DNA of 64,000 bases from Eudorina sp. 2006-703-Eu-15 (lineage: Eukaryota > Chlorophyta > Chlorophyceae > Chlamydomonadales > Volvocaceae): assembly GCA_003117195.1 (NCBI GenBank), contig BDSI01000154.1, forward strand, positions 197,501 through 261,500. The letters are read 5' to 3'. Positions 13,085-24,600 of this stretch are shown here, one piece after another. The notes under the pieces are model-generated. The model saw only the letters and a program-made list of their open reading frames with translations, had not been told where the DNA came from and searched no databases. How positions within the stretch are numbered: the stretch's first letter is position 1; the number at the start of each line of letters is the position of its first letter. The translations under genes and the position numbers were made by a program.

Positions 13085-14964
13085 TTACGCGGGCCCCAGC
13101 GGCACCGCCTCCCCTTCCTCCTCCACCTTTTCCTGCCCCGGCTCAAAGTCGTCCAGCGCCCTCACGGCGTCCAGGTCCGCGCGTGTAGCCCGGATGCGCG
13201 GCTTCGTCTCCTTGGGCGGCATGCGCAATATGGCCGCCATGGCCTCGCCACCCTCAGGGCCGTACTTGTCGTACAACTCCTGGACCGGGAGCGGGGACGG
13301 CAGGATAGCCAATGACAAGGAGTCGAGGTCCCCTTCGAGTTCACAGAAGCGCGCGGGGCAAGCGATGGCACGTACCGTTGTTCCCGTTGGAGCGTCGCCT
13401 GGCGGATCCCTTCCCTCCCCCTGTCCTCCCCGTCCGGCATCATTCCCCCAAGGGCACGCACACCTGCATGTCCGCCCCGCTGTTGGCCTTCATGGCTCGG
13501 ATGGTTTCGGAGATCATGGTTTGTCGGGACAGGGGGTCGATGTACGAGGCGGGGGGGCTCTGGCGGCGGGTGGCGGCCAGGGAGGACCGGGTGGCGGCCT
13601 CCAGCTGCCGCTGCCGCTCCTGCACCAGGGGCGAGGACGGCGCGCGAGCAGGGTGGGGGGAGGGGCGAGGCCATTGAGAGGCAGGATGAAGATCAGGATG
13701 AGGTGCACACAAGGAAGGGTTGGGTTGGGGCCTGGACAAGGACGCGCGCTGCCCTGCCCTGCGCTGCGCTGCTGCATGCCCTCATAATTTCCCAGTCCTG
13801 CAGCACAGTCCCGGTGTCTCCTCGACAGCGGTGTGCTCTCTCGGCTGCCGCCAGCGCGCCCCTCAGCCACCCGGTAGTGGCCAGTGACCAGCTCGGCATG
13901 CTCGTCGCTTGGCAGCCGTGCCCCGCAGCAGAACAGACCAACGGTGCGTCCCCGTCGCCCGTCCTGACGCGCGCTCACCCCGCTCCCCAGTCGCCGCCCG
14001 GTGGAGGGCTCCCAACGGCACTGAGCGCAGCATCACATCACACCCGTCTGCCATCACCGTGTCCACCGCCTATCCCTACCAAAGAGTTTTCGCCTAACAG
14101 CGTCATGGCGTAACCACACCGGTTTGTTCTCGGCTTGCTTTCCGTTTCTCCGTTTCCAACCCCAACCGCACGCGGTCCCTGTACCCAGTGCCGTGTCCTG
14201 CCCCGCCCCGGCCACCGGGCCCTGCCCGACGCTGCCCTCACCAAGCTGTCCGGCACGACCGTGCTACCATTCCATCCCCCGGGCACATTGTTGGGGCTCC
14301 GAGACCGATCCAGGGTGGCCGCCTCCTTGTCCCCCTTGCAGGCTGTGGTGCCCGCCAGCTTACGCACGTCCTAGTGCCCATCGGGACGTGGCAGGTTGGG
14401 CGGGAAAGGAGGGAGGGGCAGGCAGGCAGGCGAGGAGGCAGGGTGGCCCTCGTTAGTACCGATGGGGGTTGAACACATGGCTAATAGCTGCTCGCGCCCT
14501 CTATGTGGCTGGAGTGCTGGTCCAGCCAAATGCTCGCTGCGGTAGGATGTTCGGCGCGGCAGTCGTACATACCTTGCTGTTGATCAGCGTTGGAGGCAGC
14601 GTATTCGATAGGAGGTTACCAGAAAAATGGTGATGGTGTTTCCCTGGGTTGAGCGCAATGCTGTCGTTCCACACCGGGCCCCGGAGCCCAAGGACATCGG
14701 GCTTGCTGTCAATTGTTGCTTTCCGAGCTTCCTTTACCTGCGCTTTCCGCATTAACCTGTAAGATGCTAATACCTGCAAACTGCCATATGCCATTTGTAG
14801 CGTACCTTGTCTAACACTGGTAGTCGAACAATCGTCTCACTTAACCCATAGTTGACCCTCCCTGTCTTTCCAGGAATTGATTGCTGAGGTGTTGCCGGTG
14901 GTCGTCGTGCCGGCTCTTCTACGTATTCTTGCGTACCCCGGAAACTGCTACTGGCTTCGCTCAT
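13085..14964 (-). CDS. Unrecognised 267-aa protein
   Basis: Five phase-0 exons on the minus strand: 14964-14806, 14773-14573, 14334-14242, 13619-13464 and 13279-13085 (804 nt, 267 aa). Donors are GTACGC, GTATGT, GTGAGG and GTGTGC, and acceptors are CAG or AAG. The protein starts MSEASSSFRGTQEYVEEPA, with a basic central part (YRLMRKAQVKEARKA), a His run, a Gln/Arg-rich helix (ERQRQLEAATRSSLAATRR) and an acidic C-terminus (FEPGQEKVEEEGEAVP). There is no signal peptide, membrane segment or family I recognise. The last two exons and the first two look strongly coding. The 622-bp intron joining exons 3 and 4 could hide another exon, although the phases already match. The gene follows the UVR/ApaG gene on the same strand, about 290 bp downstream. 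Confidence 0.6.
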
Positions 14965-15253
14965 CCCGCGGTTCAGCAGGTCAACCCGGCAAACAGCTCA
15001 ACTCTCCTACGTTGTACCTTACAATCAATTTCACAGAGATGCAATTTGGCGGTATGTTGCGTACTCCGCGACTTCGAGGCAGCTCACTATGGTACAAAGG
15101 ATACAAAGTAATGCCGACAAGAGCATGTATTTGATAAGAAAAGTTTACAAATCGAAATCGAACCAAACTTCGCTTCCCAGCTCCAAAAATGTCTTAGGCT
15201 CCGAAAGTTGGACGAGCAACCGCCGTGGTACCCCACCGTGCACTCCTCGTGCT

Positions 15254-18200
15254 TTACATCGCCTGTGGCCCCTTTGAGTCCAGCATGAACTTCCCAATCT
15301 TGACCTGCAAGGGAAACATAGAAATGGTTTAGCGAAACAGCTGCAACTGTCCGTTTCCGGTCTGCCTGCGAAATGCCAGGTAACCATCACAGAGAAAACT
15401 TTGCTGCAAAGCAGATTCAAGCATAGCCCAACGAGCTAAAAACGGGAACCTGCCGAAAGGTCCTCCGTCTAAACCCTTCAGCCAGAAAGCCGGACACTGC
15501 TGCATCGCGGTCGCGACACCCTGGTTCCGTCCTGACACCCTCGCCCACCGCCGGCCATTTCCTCACACGACCGGTGCCCGCACCACCGCCAACCCCAGAC
15601 GCCCAGTGCGTCGCACCCACCGAAACCTCCTCCCTGCCCTCCCAGCCCCCCCAGCCCAACCCCCCCCCCGCCCCAAGGCTTTCCGCAACCCACATAGCCC
15701 ACCCACCCACCTCCATGGTCTCCGCCCATTGGCCGTCCTCCGGGCTCAACACCACCATGGTGAAGTCCCCCTCCATGGTACCCTGCAGTGGCGAGGGGCA
15801 CCAATGGACGAGCAACGTCCCGTCAGCTCCGTTGGCTGTGTGAATCCCAACACCTTGCGTTTTCTGCCTTTACAGGTGCCGGTCATCATCGTTGGAAAGC
15901 AAATGTCGCCGGGCTGGGTGTGTCCAGGCTGCCTGCGCCTTCACCCAACACGCCTTCGCTTTCACCCAACACGTCAAAACAGCTGGATTGCGGCCTTTCA
16001 GGTGTCGAGTAAGACGACTGGCGCAAGGGCAATGACTCTAGGTCCTGCGTCGCCATGGGCGGGGCCGGCGTCCCTGCGCGGGAGCTGCCGCGCCAAGCCC
16101 CAGGACGGAGTGTGTTTAACAAGAAGCCCACCCACCAGGACGGAGTGTGATGTGTGATCGACGAGAGCTCTCACACAGCGCCTACACCCGACCACGAGTC
16201 ATGCACGCCCCGTCCGCCCCATGTACGTGGCCTTTGTCGGGCTGTGTCCGACAGCGACACACCAAAATCCGATGCATGCAAGGCGTGCCATATCGCGAAC
16301 AGCCAAGCTAGGGCGCGGGCTCCCGTGCGCACTGTGTACGTCCCCAACGGTGGGAGCGCCCCTGACTCCTGAAACTCTTCTGGGATGCCCTCAGCACACG
16401 ACGGCCCCACACGGACGGCCATACTTCCGCACGAACCTGTGGTGTGGATAACGGACACCCGGACGTGTATTCGTGGCTCTTGCCCGGCAGCAGGATGGGT
16501 TGCTCACCCACCACGCCCGGGCCCCTGCGGCATGCCAAGGGTCGACGGAAAATGCGTTCACGTCCAGGACTGAGCTACGCTGCTCTGACCGCTTCCATAG
16601 GTATATCACATACGGCGAGCTGACGCGGGATGGACAAACATTCGGCGATCGGTTCATACATTCAAGGCTTGAGTGGTCCACTTGATATGGTTCGAGATCG
16701 CAGCAAGGCTGTTTCCGTGTTCGCAGTATACGCCTGTGCGATGTCTATGGCGTATTACGGCATAGACATCGCAGCCAATGGCACCGCCGACTGGCGCAGT
16801 TAACTCTGGCCCCTCACTCCGCCCTCGTCCGTCCGTCCCGAGCTCCCGACGTGGGTGCTGGTGAGGCAACACCGCACGCGGCAGCACCCTCCCGAGACCG
16901 CGGGCTGGGCACACCGCAGGCCTCGGGGGCTGGCGCCCGTGGACGCCCAGCAGCCGACCCACCTGACCTCCTCCGTCTTCCCCCGACCGTCCATGATGAT
17001 CCAGTGCCGGTGCCGCAGCTGCACGATCGTGTCCGGGGTCTCGTTGGTGATGACCACGTGGTACGCGAAGAAGTAGCGCCCCGCCGAGGGCGTCGACTTG
17101 ATGGGCACGTAGAAGCTGTGGCGGCCGGGTCCCGGGGGAGGCAGGACAAGGGAAGCGGCGACAGGAGGGTGATGAGAAACAACGCCCCTGGTACCCCCAC
17201 ATACAGCCCGTGGTGAGGGTAGCGCCGTAGCGGGCGGTACGAGGGCCTCCGGAGCGGGTTTTCGGGGGAAAACGGGCGAGACGCGTGGCAGAGGCTGGAC
17301 AAAATACAGTGATGTAAAGCGTTGGCTGCCTTGAGCCAGTAGCCGCAAAGCCTCACATGCGTGTATGTTCCTGACCAACCTGGGCGTGTGGTTGGTAATC
17401 ATCGGCCGGCCGCACCCGAGCCCGCGCCACCGCCCACAACGCTCAAAAGCACCGACGGCACCGGAAGGAGGGAGAGGCGCCCCCGCACTATCCATCCTTA
17501 CTGGCTGCTTGATTGATTCGGTGGCCAACAATGAGCAGCATCCTCTCCGTCCTGGCGCCAGCCTCACCGGCTCAAGCGTCACAAGAGGCACCGTCGTGAA
17601 CGCGCGGCGCCAGACTTGCTGCCCTTGACTGCTCCACCATGCCTGTACCGCCGCTCTAAATCACCCATTCCCTCCGGCTGTGCCAAACACGAACCCCTTC
17701 ACGCGCCGCGCACAGCGCCAGACGCCAGGCTGACATTCCTGCACCCAGAACCCCACACTCCCTCCCTTGACCTCTCTCTCCACGGCCAGTCGCTGTCCAT
17801 GCGGGAGTCGATGACGGCTGCGGCGTTGCGGATGGACCCGCTTTCAAACCCTTCCGAGGCAGCAACGGAGCACTGCATGGCCGAAATAGCACTACAGTGC
17901 GGTAGTTGTGGTCACGTTCGCCCGATTCCGCGCCTGTACCCCATCGTCCATCCACTCCTTCCTCCCGGCACTCGCGGGCCACGCCGCACTCGCCGCACCC
18001 ACCTCCTGACTTGCACCTTGATGCCTCGCGTCACTGCGACGCTGTTGGTGGTTAGCAGTCCCGCCTCCAGGGCTGCCGGCCCCAGCTCCGTCTCCAGCTG
18101 CTTGATCTGGGTCTTGATCTGCGCAGCGTCCTGACGGCACGGGAGGCAGCCGGTGGACCGGTGGTAAGGCACGAGCTCGGCCGTGCTTGTCACGTAAACA

Positions 18201-19028
18201 CGAGGGATCTGGGTCCTCGACGAGTTGTGAGTTTGTGTGCCGCAAGCGGCCCGAACTGGGCGCAGTGTCGAGCTGGGTCCTGGGGTCCCGCGCCCGGCCG
18301 TTGCCGCCACGTGATGCGCGACTTCGTACTTCCGTTCGAGTGCTGGGCCATCTAGGGTGGAACATTTCGAAATCCGCCTGGGGCCTGCAGCTGTGCGATG
18401 GCCTACAGCTTCGTCATCGTACCCATCAACATGTGAGCTCGTCATCACACCAACGGCCCTGACTTGGACATGGGGAGGGACATCGGTGTGCCAAGCAACG
18501 TCAACCACCAGTCCCACCTCATATCGTTCCTCCTTGATAGCTTGCTCCAACGCTTTCTTGGCGACCATGACGGGGTCCTTTCGATTGAGCTCCTCCAGCT
18601 CCGCCTTGAGCCTGGCAGCGGCTTTGAAGTCCTCTCCCTTAACTGTCCACGACAGACGGAGGACGGTACACGCGCAAAGCCAATGAGTGGAAGAGCGGGG
18701 GTGTGAGGGATTTAAGCTGGTATCACCAAGGTACTAATACTTGAATCCGTGCGTCCGAACGGACTGGTTTAAGGACGGATGTGGTTGCGGGTGTGCGAGG
18801 GAAGGTGCTCCTACCCGCAAGCTTCAGCTCCAGCTCGATATCTTTCCGCCGTTGAACGATTTCGCTAATTCCATACGAGGGATTCGTCTCCGTGCCGGCC
18901 TCAGCAGCTCGCGGGGTCCGCAACCGCCTTGTCGATGAGCCGAAGGCACGAAACACCGGTACACGGCCTGAAGTACCAGCCGCAGGCCTGTGCAAGTTGC
19001 TTGCACATCTATAGGTTGCGGTCGCCAT
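15254..19028 (-). CDS. UVR-motif and ApaG-domain protein, probably plastid-targeted
   Basis: Eight exons (minus): 19028-18815, 18633-18518, 18130 to about 18017, 17872-17772, 17115-16963, 16524-16437, 15782-15711 and 15304-15254, about 909 nt and 302 aa. The first ~50 residues are rich in Ala, Arg, Ser and Thr with few acids, as in chloroplast transit peptides. UVR-type helices follow: [17 protein letters not shown], then [14 protein letters not shown] joined by an exon boundary to [16 protein letters not shown]. The C-terminal half is an ApaG domain: [52 protein letters not shown] and the end [15 protein letters not shown] motifs bind partner proteins in UvrB/UvrC and in plastid proteins, and ApaG is a small beta-sandwich binding domain (family knowledge). 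The client is unknown. The segment from 17872 to 17772 matches neither domain and is the least certain exon. Confidence 0.8.
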
Positions 19029-19320
19029 CGGTGGGCCGAAATCGATTTGCTAGAGAAACGTAGACTTCAGCCGGCAAATGTCTCCGAAAGACTCTGGTTA
19101 CGGAAGTGTTTGGGATCGATATAATTACTTTTACAATATAAAATAGTATAAAAATCGACAATAAATTTGCGGGTGCGAGAGTTTCAGAGGAATTTTCCCT
19201 TAAGGGCCCTGCACCGGCCGAAGCCGTGACTTTTTAGCTTCCATTTGCGCACATTTAGTTCCCTTTCCACCTCGTGCTTACATCTGCTCTGCCGTCAGCA
19301 GTTTTTATTCCATAACAAAA
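19029..19320. promoter_or_regulatory. Shared divergent promoter region
   Basis: This 292-bp stretch separates the start codons of the UVR/ApaG gene (minus) and the nucleoside diphosphate kinase gene (plus). Its middle (about 19118-19165) is strikingly AT-rich for this genome and contains TATAAAATAG at 19137-19146 and TATAAAAA at 19147-19154, both read on the plus strand. A bidirectional promoter with the TATA-like box serving the kinase is the simplest reading. Transcription start sites are not visible from sequence. Confidence 0.5.
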
Positions 19321-20510
19321 ATGGTGCGTGCATTCACCTTGCACCCTTGCCTGGCTTGGAACTTTTCAACCAGAAAAATGGCATGCGATTCTTCGTTGTT
19401 TCCTTGGTACAGGCCACCGAGCAGAGCTACATCATGATCAAGCCGGACGGTGTCCAGCGCGGGCTCGTCGGCGAGGTCATCAAGCGGTGCGTAGATCATA
19501 TGCGTGCCATATGCGAATTCATACCAGGACTCAAATGAACGTTGCCAGACTAATCCTTTGTTCGGGCATCGCGTGGACGTTTCTGAGATGTGTGCCAGCC
19601 GGCGGATCGATCCTACCCTGTGACACAAGGCGTGGGCCGGTCAATGTATAATCCATTTTAGTGCTACAGGGTTGCTGGTAGCCCGACAGCGGAGTGGGTA
19701 TGTTTTAAACGTTGTTCCTGTAGTATTATAGGCGGCGCGGCGACATAGCCAAATACTTGAACTGACCTCTTCTGACAGGAAAGAAGAGCCATGTAAGTAA
19801 ACTCTGCTCGCATGGTTTGGAGTGCAACTGCATTTCTGACTGTCCAACTGGGCCCGGCCACAGGTTCGAGCAGCGCGGCTACACCCTGAAGGGCCTGAAG
19901 CTGATGAACGTGGAGAAGCACCTGGCTGAGAAGCACTACGAGGACCTGAGCGCCCGCCCGTTCTTCCCGGCTCTGGTGGACTACATCTGCAGGTAAGGGA
20001 ACCGTGTGTTCCTGGGGGGTTGGGGGTGGACTTGCGGTCAGCCCTAGTCGTGCACTGACATCTGGAGCTTGGAACACATACCCCATGAACCATGATGTGA
20101 GGGCATTACGGTGCGGTAAACCTCGCATTCACGGCCGCCGGCACGGTCCGCTTTGGACTGATGCACCACACACGCAGCCCCGAAATAAATGCCAGTACGT
20201 AATCTATCCCTGTCTATCCCTCTCCATTCCACGTCCGCCACCATCTTGACATCCTATTTGCAGCGGCCCGGTCGTTGCGATGGTCTGGGAGGGCAAGGGC
20301 GTCGTGGCCACTGGCCGCAAGATGATCGGCGCCACCAACCCGCTGGCTTCGGAGCCGGGCACCATCCGCGGCGACTTCGCCATCGAGGTCGGCCGCAACG
20401 TCATCCACGGCTCGGACAGCGTGGAGAGCGCTCAGCGCGAGATCGGCCTGTGGTTCCCGGAGGGCGTTGCTGACTGGACCCCGGTCGCCAAGCCCTGGAT
20501 CTACGAGTAA
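19321..20510 (+). CDS. NDK: Nucleoside diphosphate kinase
   Basis: Four exons: 19321-19323, 19413-19486, 19864-19992 and 20264-20510 (453 nt, 150 aa, the normal length for the family). The first coding exon is only the ATG, followed by a GTGCGT donor. Read in order the protein begins [18 protein letters not shown] and ends [11 protein letters not shown]. The active-site segment [20 protein letters not shown] puts the phosphorylated histidine at residue 117, and K11, the ATP-site residues and R104 are in place. The enzyme moves the gamma-phosphate from NTPs to NDPs through phosphohistidine. No targeting extension is present, so it should be cytosolic. It is divergent from the UVR/ApaG gene over a short intergenic region. 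A TGTAA polyadenylation-type signal lies at 20557-20561. Confidence 0.96.
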
Positions 20511-21608
20511 ACGGCCGATTTGCACGTCTAGCGGGACTGCATCGCAGGAGCTTTTTTGTAATGCAGCGCGCATGTGCGGTAGCGTCCTGAAGATGTGGTG
20601 CCAGCGTCATGTGCTCGTGTTTATACCAGCAGGCGGGTGTGTGCGCTGGGGCAGGGGCGGTCTTGCGGCTGGTCAGCTGCTTGGGCCAGCCTGCCACGCA
20701 GGGATTTGCGTAGCGTACCTGAGGTGTCTGGACGTGGCCGGGCTGTGATCTAACTGATTCCGGCTTGGCCATACTGTCGGCAGCACCGGGAAGGCGTGAG
20801 GCACTGCGTGCAAGGAACAATGATGGTGATGTGCAGAGGTATGGGCGCGCGGTGACTGCCCTGAACATGTACATTGGATTTTGGCGGTGGGTGTCACGTG
20901 GGTGATCGCCTGAAATGGGCGACGACCGATGTGCCGAAACCATGGAGAGCAGCATCAACTGTAACAAGTTGCATGAGATGAAGTGGCGCTGCTGTATAAG
21001 TTTTTTTGTCTCATTGAGACCGGATAAACCTCCACCCACGATAAGAGTTAGGGACTGGTACCTAGAACAAACACTGCGCAACGCGCTCTCCGCCAGATCT
21101 TATCGACTTGGCATTGTGAACCGCCAATGTGACAAGTGATACGCCGGGTTAACAAAGAAGGTATGCAGTTCCGTTGCTAAGTAGCCTTCTCCGTGGTAAC
21201 TGTCCGGCGCGTTAATGTTCTCCATTCTTTCAAAAGGGACCATTAAATACATGTTTACTGCAATGCTTATGGCGCTGCAGTGCAACCTGTGTACTTGGGG
21301 CCAACCAGAGCGGGGCTTGTTAATAATCGCGTTCCCGTTCTCGTTTATCAATCCTTTTTAATAAAGTCCGAAAGCTAGACTACGAGGGCAGCCTAAGCGC
21401 ATTTGCATTGGCCGCAGCAATCTAGTTCTGGTGCTGTGCGCGGCATGCACGCCGCGACCGTACCACGGCATCACTCTCTTCGGTTTTTGTCATTGAGCTC
21501 CTAAAGCAAGATTTCGAAAGTTATCTGGTAGCAATTAAATTTATAGCCCATGTCGCGGCCTAGGTTGTAAATTATTGCTGTTCCAGAACTCCCTCGCAAG
21601 TCTGAATC
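20511..21608. other. Intergenic region between NDK and RPA1
   Basis: No gene seen. The left end should be the kinase 3' untranslated region (TGTAA at 20557-20561, very close to the stop, so a later signal may be used). The right end is the 5' flank of RPA1, with AT-rich stretches near 21340-21365 and 21525-21580. Confidence 0.6.
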
Positions 21609-24600
21609 ATGGCAACCGTCGCATTAAACCAAGGCGACGTTGCGCGAATCAAGTCCAAGCATGAATTCGCCAATGGTGTCGTGTTGCGGGTGTGTTGGGC
21701 ATCAATTTAAATGTTTGGTGGTTTCCCGCGCAATTAAATGCTTTGCCCCACTCCACTGTTGACTTCCAGGTCTCCGATCTTCAAGAAGTAAATGGCAAGA
21801 AACATCGCTGCCTTCTTTCGGACGGTGCGTCAACCATGCGGGGCGTCCTGGCGTCCCAATTTGCGGACTTGGTTGCGTCGGGCGAGCTTTCGAACGGCTG
21901 CCTGGTGAAAATCAACGTATTCGTCACGAACACCGTTGGCAACGAGGAAATCCTTCTCGCAACGGACCTCAGCGTGGTCGCTCCGGGCAACGGCAGCCAG
22001 CCCATGGACACGGACACCGCCCTCACGGCGCACAACGCCACTCCTGAGGTGACAATCAAGCCGGACCCTAGCAAGACCCCCGCGCAGGCGGCCAAGGAGA
22101 ACAGCACGCCAATGCTGTCTCCCGCAACAGAGTGAGTGGGTTGGGCTGGGTGCCCACCCGCGAGAGTGGGACGTGCTGTTGCAATCAAAGGTGTTGTCCA
22201 GCCCCCCCATCCCCCAGCACCTGTAACTGCATCTTTCGTTCAACAGCCTATTCCAGCAGAGAATGTTGTTCTCGCAGTGTGGATTGATGTCCCTCGGTGT
22301 CGAGGTACCGAAGATGCCGCTTTCGTCCCATTACAGGGAAGCCGTGCGTTGCGCCTTAACATGCGGATACGTCATTCATGATGCCATTCTTTCTCTCTCT
22401 CTTTCTCTCAAGTACCGTACTGTGTACGGCATGTAGCCATAGCCTTGGCGTTGCCTTGACCCGGGCACGGCTACTCGGGGCCCCTGGCCGTACCTCTTAA
22501 TCCAACCATAAAACCCATACCTCTTCCCCCAGTGAACGCTGGAAGCCCAGACCGGCAGCCACTGGGCGACGTACGTAATGCGATTAGTGATGAGGCCCAC
22601 AGCCGATGCTGTCTGTTGCCTCCCCTTCACCGTAAGCCTTCGCTTGTGGTGTGGCCGGCTGGCCGCGCTGGTTTGTCCCTGGTTCCTGATCCCTGATCCC
22701 GTAGGTTCAAGGCCAGCAAGACCCCCGGGCCCGTGAGTCGCACCCCCGTCTCCTTCACGCCGACGGCCACGCCGCTGACCATGTCGAAGACCGCCCCCAC
22801 GCCACCGAGCATGAGCGTCAGCGAGCGGAAGTGAGTGACTCGTGGGTCAGTGGGCACAGGGACCTGTCAGGACCCGTGCCGGTTTGACGTGTGGTTGCGC
22901 GGATGCGCCCGTGCTGTTGGACGACAGGTATCCATCGATGGTGCATCGAAGCCTGCAGAGCGCTGTATGGCATTGGTTGCGAAAGTGGCCCATCCGTGGT
23001 GGCCCGCCTGCACGCCATTAGGTCACGCACGATGTCAACTTACCGCCGGGGTGACGAGTCGCGGCCGCGCCGGCAGAGGCCGTCATTGTAACAAAGCGAC
23101 GGTGAAAGTGTGACGGTGTTGGTGGTGGTGATAGCTGCTGGGGTTGGGAGTGGCGATGGAGTTCTGGAGAGATCGGTTTCTAGATGATGGTGCCGCCTTG
23201 GTGCACCCTTGGGGGGGGATGGCTCACTTACACCCCCACCCCACCCCCGCATACTGCTCTGGCAGCAGCGCGGTATGAATATGTTTACCAATTTCCTATA
23301 CCCCCTCCCTCACTCATTCTGTGTGTGTGTGTGTGTATGCGCCCTCTGTCCCGACAGGAACCACCATAAGATTGCTCAGCTGCACCCCTACCTGAGCGAC
23401 TGGTGCATCAAGGCCAAGCTGGAGCGTAAGGCCCCCCTACGCAGTATGTCGATCCGCGGGGCGGATGTCAAGATCCTGACCGTGGACCTGCTGGACGACA
23501 CGGTGAGCTGCCGTACGGGGGCGAGGAGGTGAATAAGTACCTGGGCCGCGAGACGCGAAGTCCGGGGCCCGGTGGATGGATACGTGATGGATGGAGGGCC
23601 GCAAGTGGCGGTTTGATCACCTTCAGCGGTTTCGCCTCGCCACCGCACTTGGGGGCATAATGAGAGCGGGTGTGTGGGTGCGGCTGGCGTGGTTGTGCGG
23701 CTGGCGCCGCAGTATGCGTGCTCCGTGTGTTCGTACTTCGAAGGCAGGCACAGCAGGGGTGCGTGACATGCAAGGCGCCTGGAAATGCCCGTATGCCGCA
23801 CAACTGTCCCAGCGCCAGCGGGCTCCGTGTGTGCGTAGTGGTGGTGGTGGTGGGGTTCGCGGTGGTGGTGGTCGTCGTCTTGTGCCTCTCCCTTGCCACT
23901 GCACAACCTCGCCGTTTCAGCCGACGGTCGCTACGACTCCCTCACCCCCGCTGCGGGCGTTCCCGGCCCTCTTTTCTGAGAGGCCGTCCCTCTTTCCCCT
24001 CCCTCCTGTTACCGTGTCTCCCTCCCTGCCGTGACTCCCGCCTCCTTTCTTTCCATATTTCCCCCATCATCACCGCCACCACCACCACCGCTGCCCTTGT
24101 ACCCTCTTTTGCCTCCTTAGGGCCAGATGATCCAGGGTACCTTCTGGCGGGGTGCGGCGGAGAAGTACGCGGACCAGCTGACGGAGGGCAAGGTGTACGT
24201 CTTCCACCGCTTCAAGGTGGGGCAGGAAAAGACCGCGCTGGGTTCGTGGGAGGGAGAAGTGGTGCCGAAACCGGGGGTTTGGGGAGGTGGGGGGAATGCG
24301 GAGGAAGGGGAAGAGACCCTAGAAGGGAGGGAGGCAGAGAGGGGAAGGCGGTCGGGTGCGACCCCGCCACTGGTCGGTACGGCACGGCTAGGGTTTGAGG
24401 ACGTTGGCCGCGTCTTTCTCTTTCCCACGTTTCATGCCAGGCAGTAACCCTCAATACGGGTCCACCTTATAACGGTTACAAAAACCCTCAATGTATTAAG
24501 GTGTCCAAAGAGCAGGGCTTTCTTCCGCGTACCTTGCACGTTGGCGGCCATGAAGCGCAGATTCCATCAAATTCTATTTTTCCCCGTTGCCCTGCCCCAT

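Noticed and set aside
13693..13978. Possible extra exon in intron 3 of the 267-aa gene
   Set aside because: Two frames look partly coding, but no acceptor and donor pair keeps the phase, while exons 3 and 4 already join in phase.
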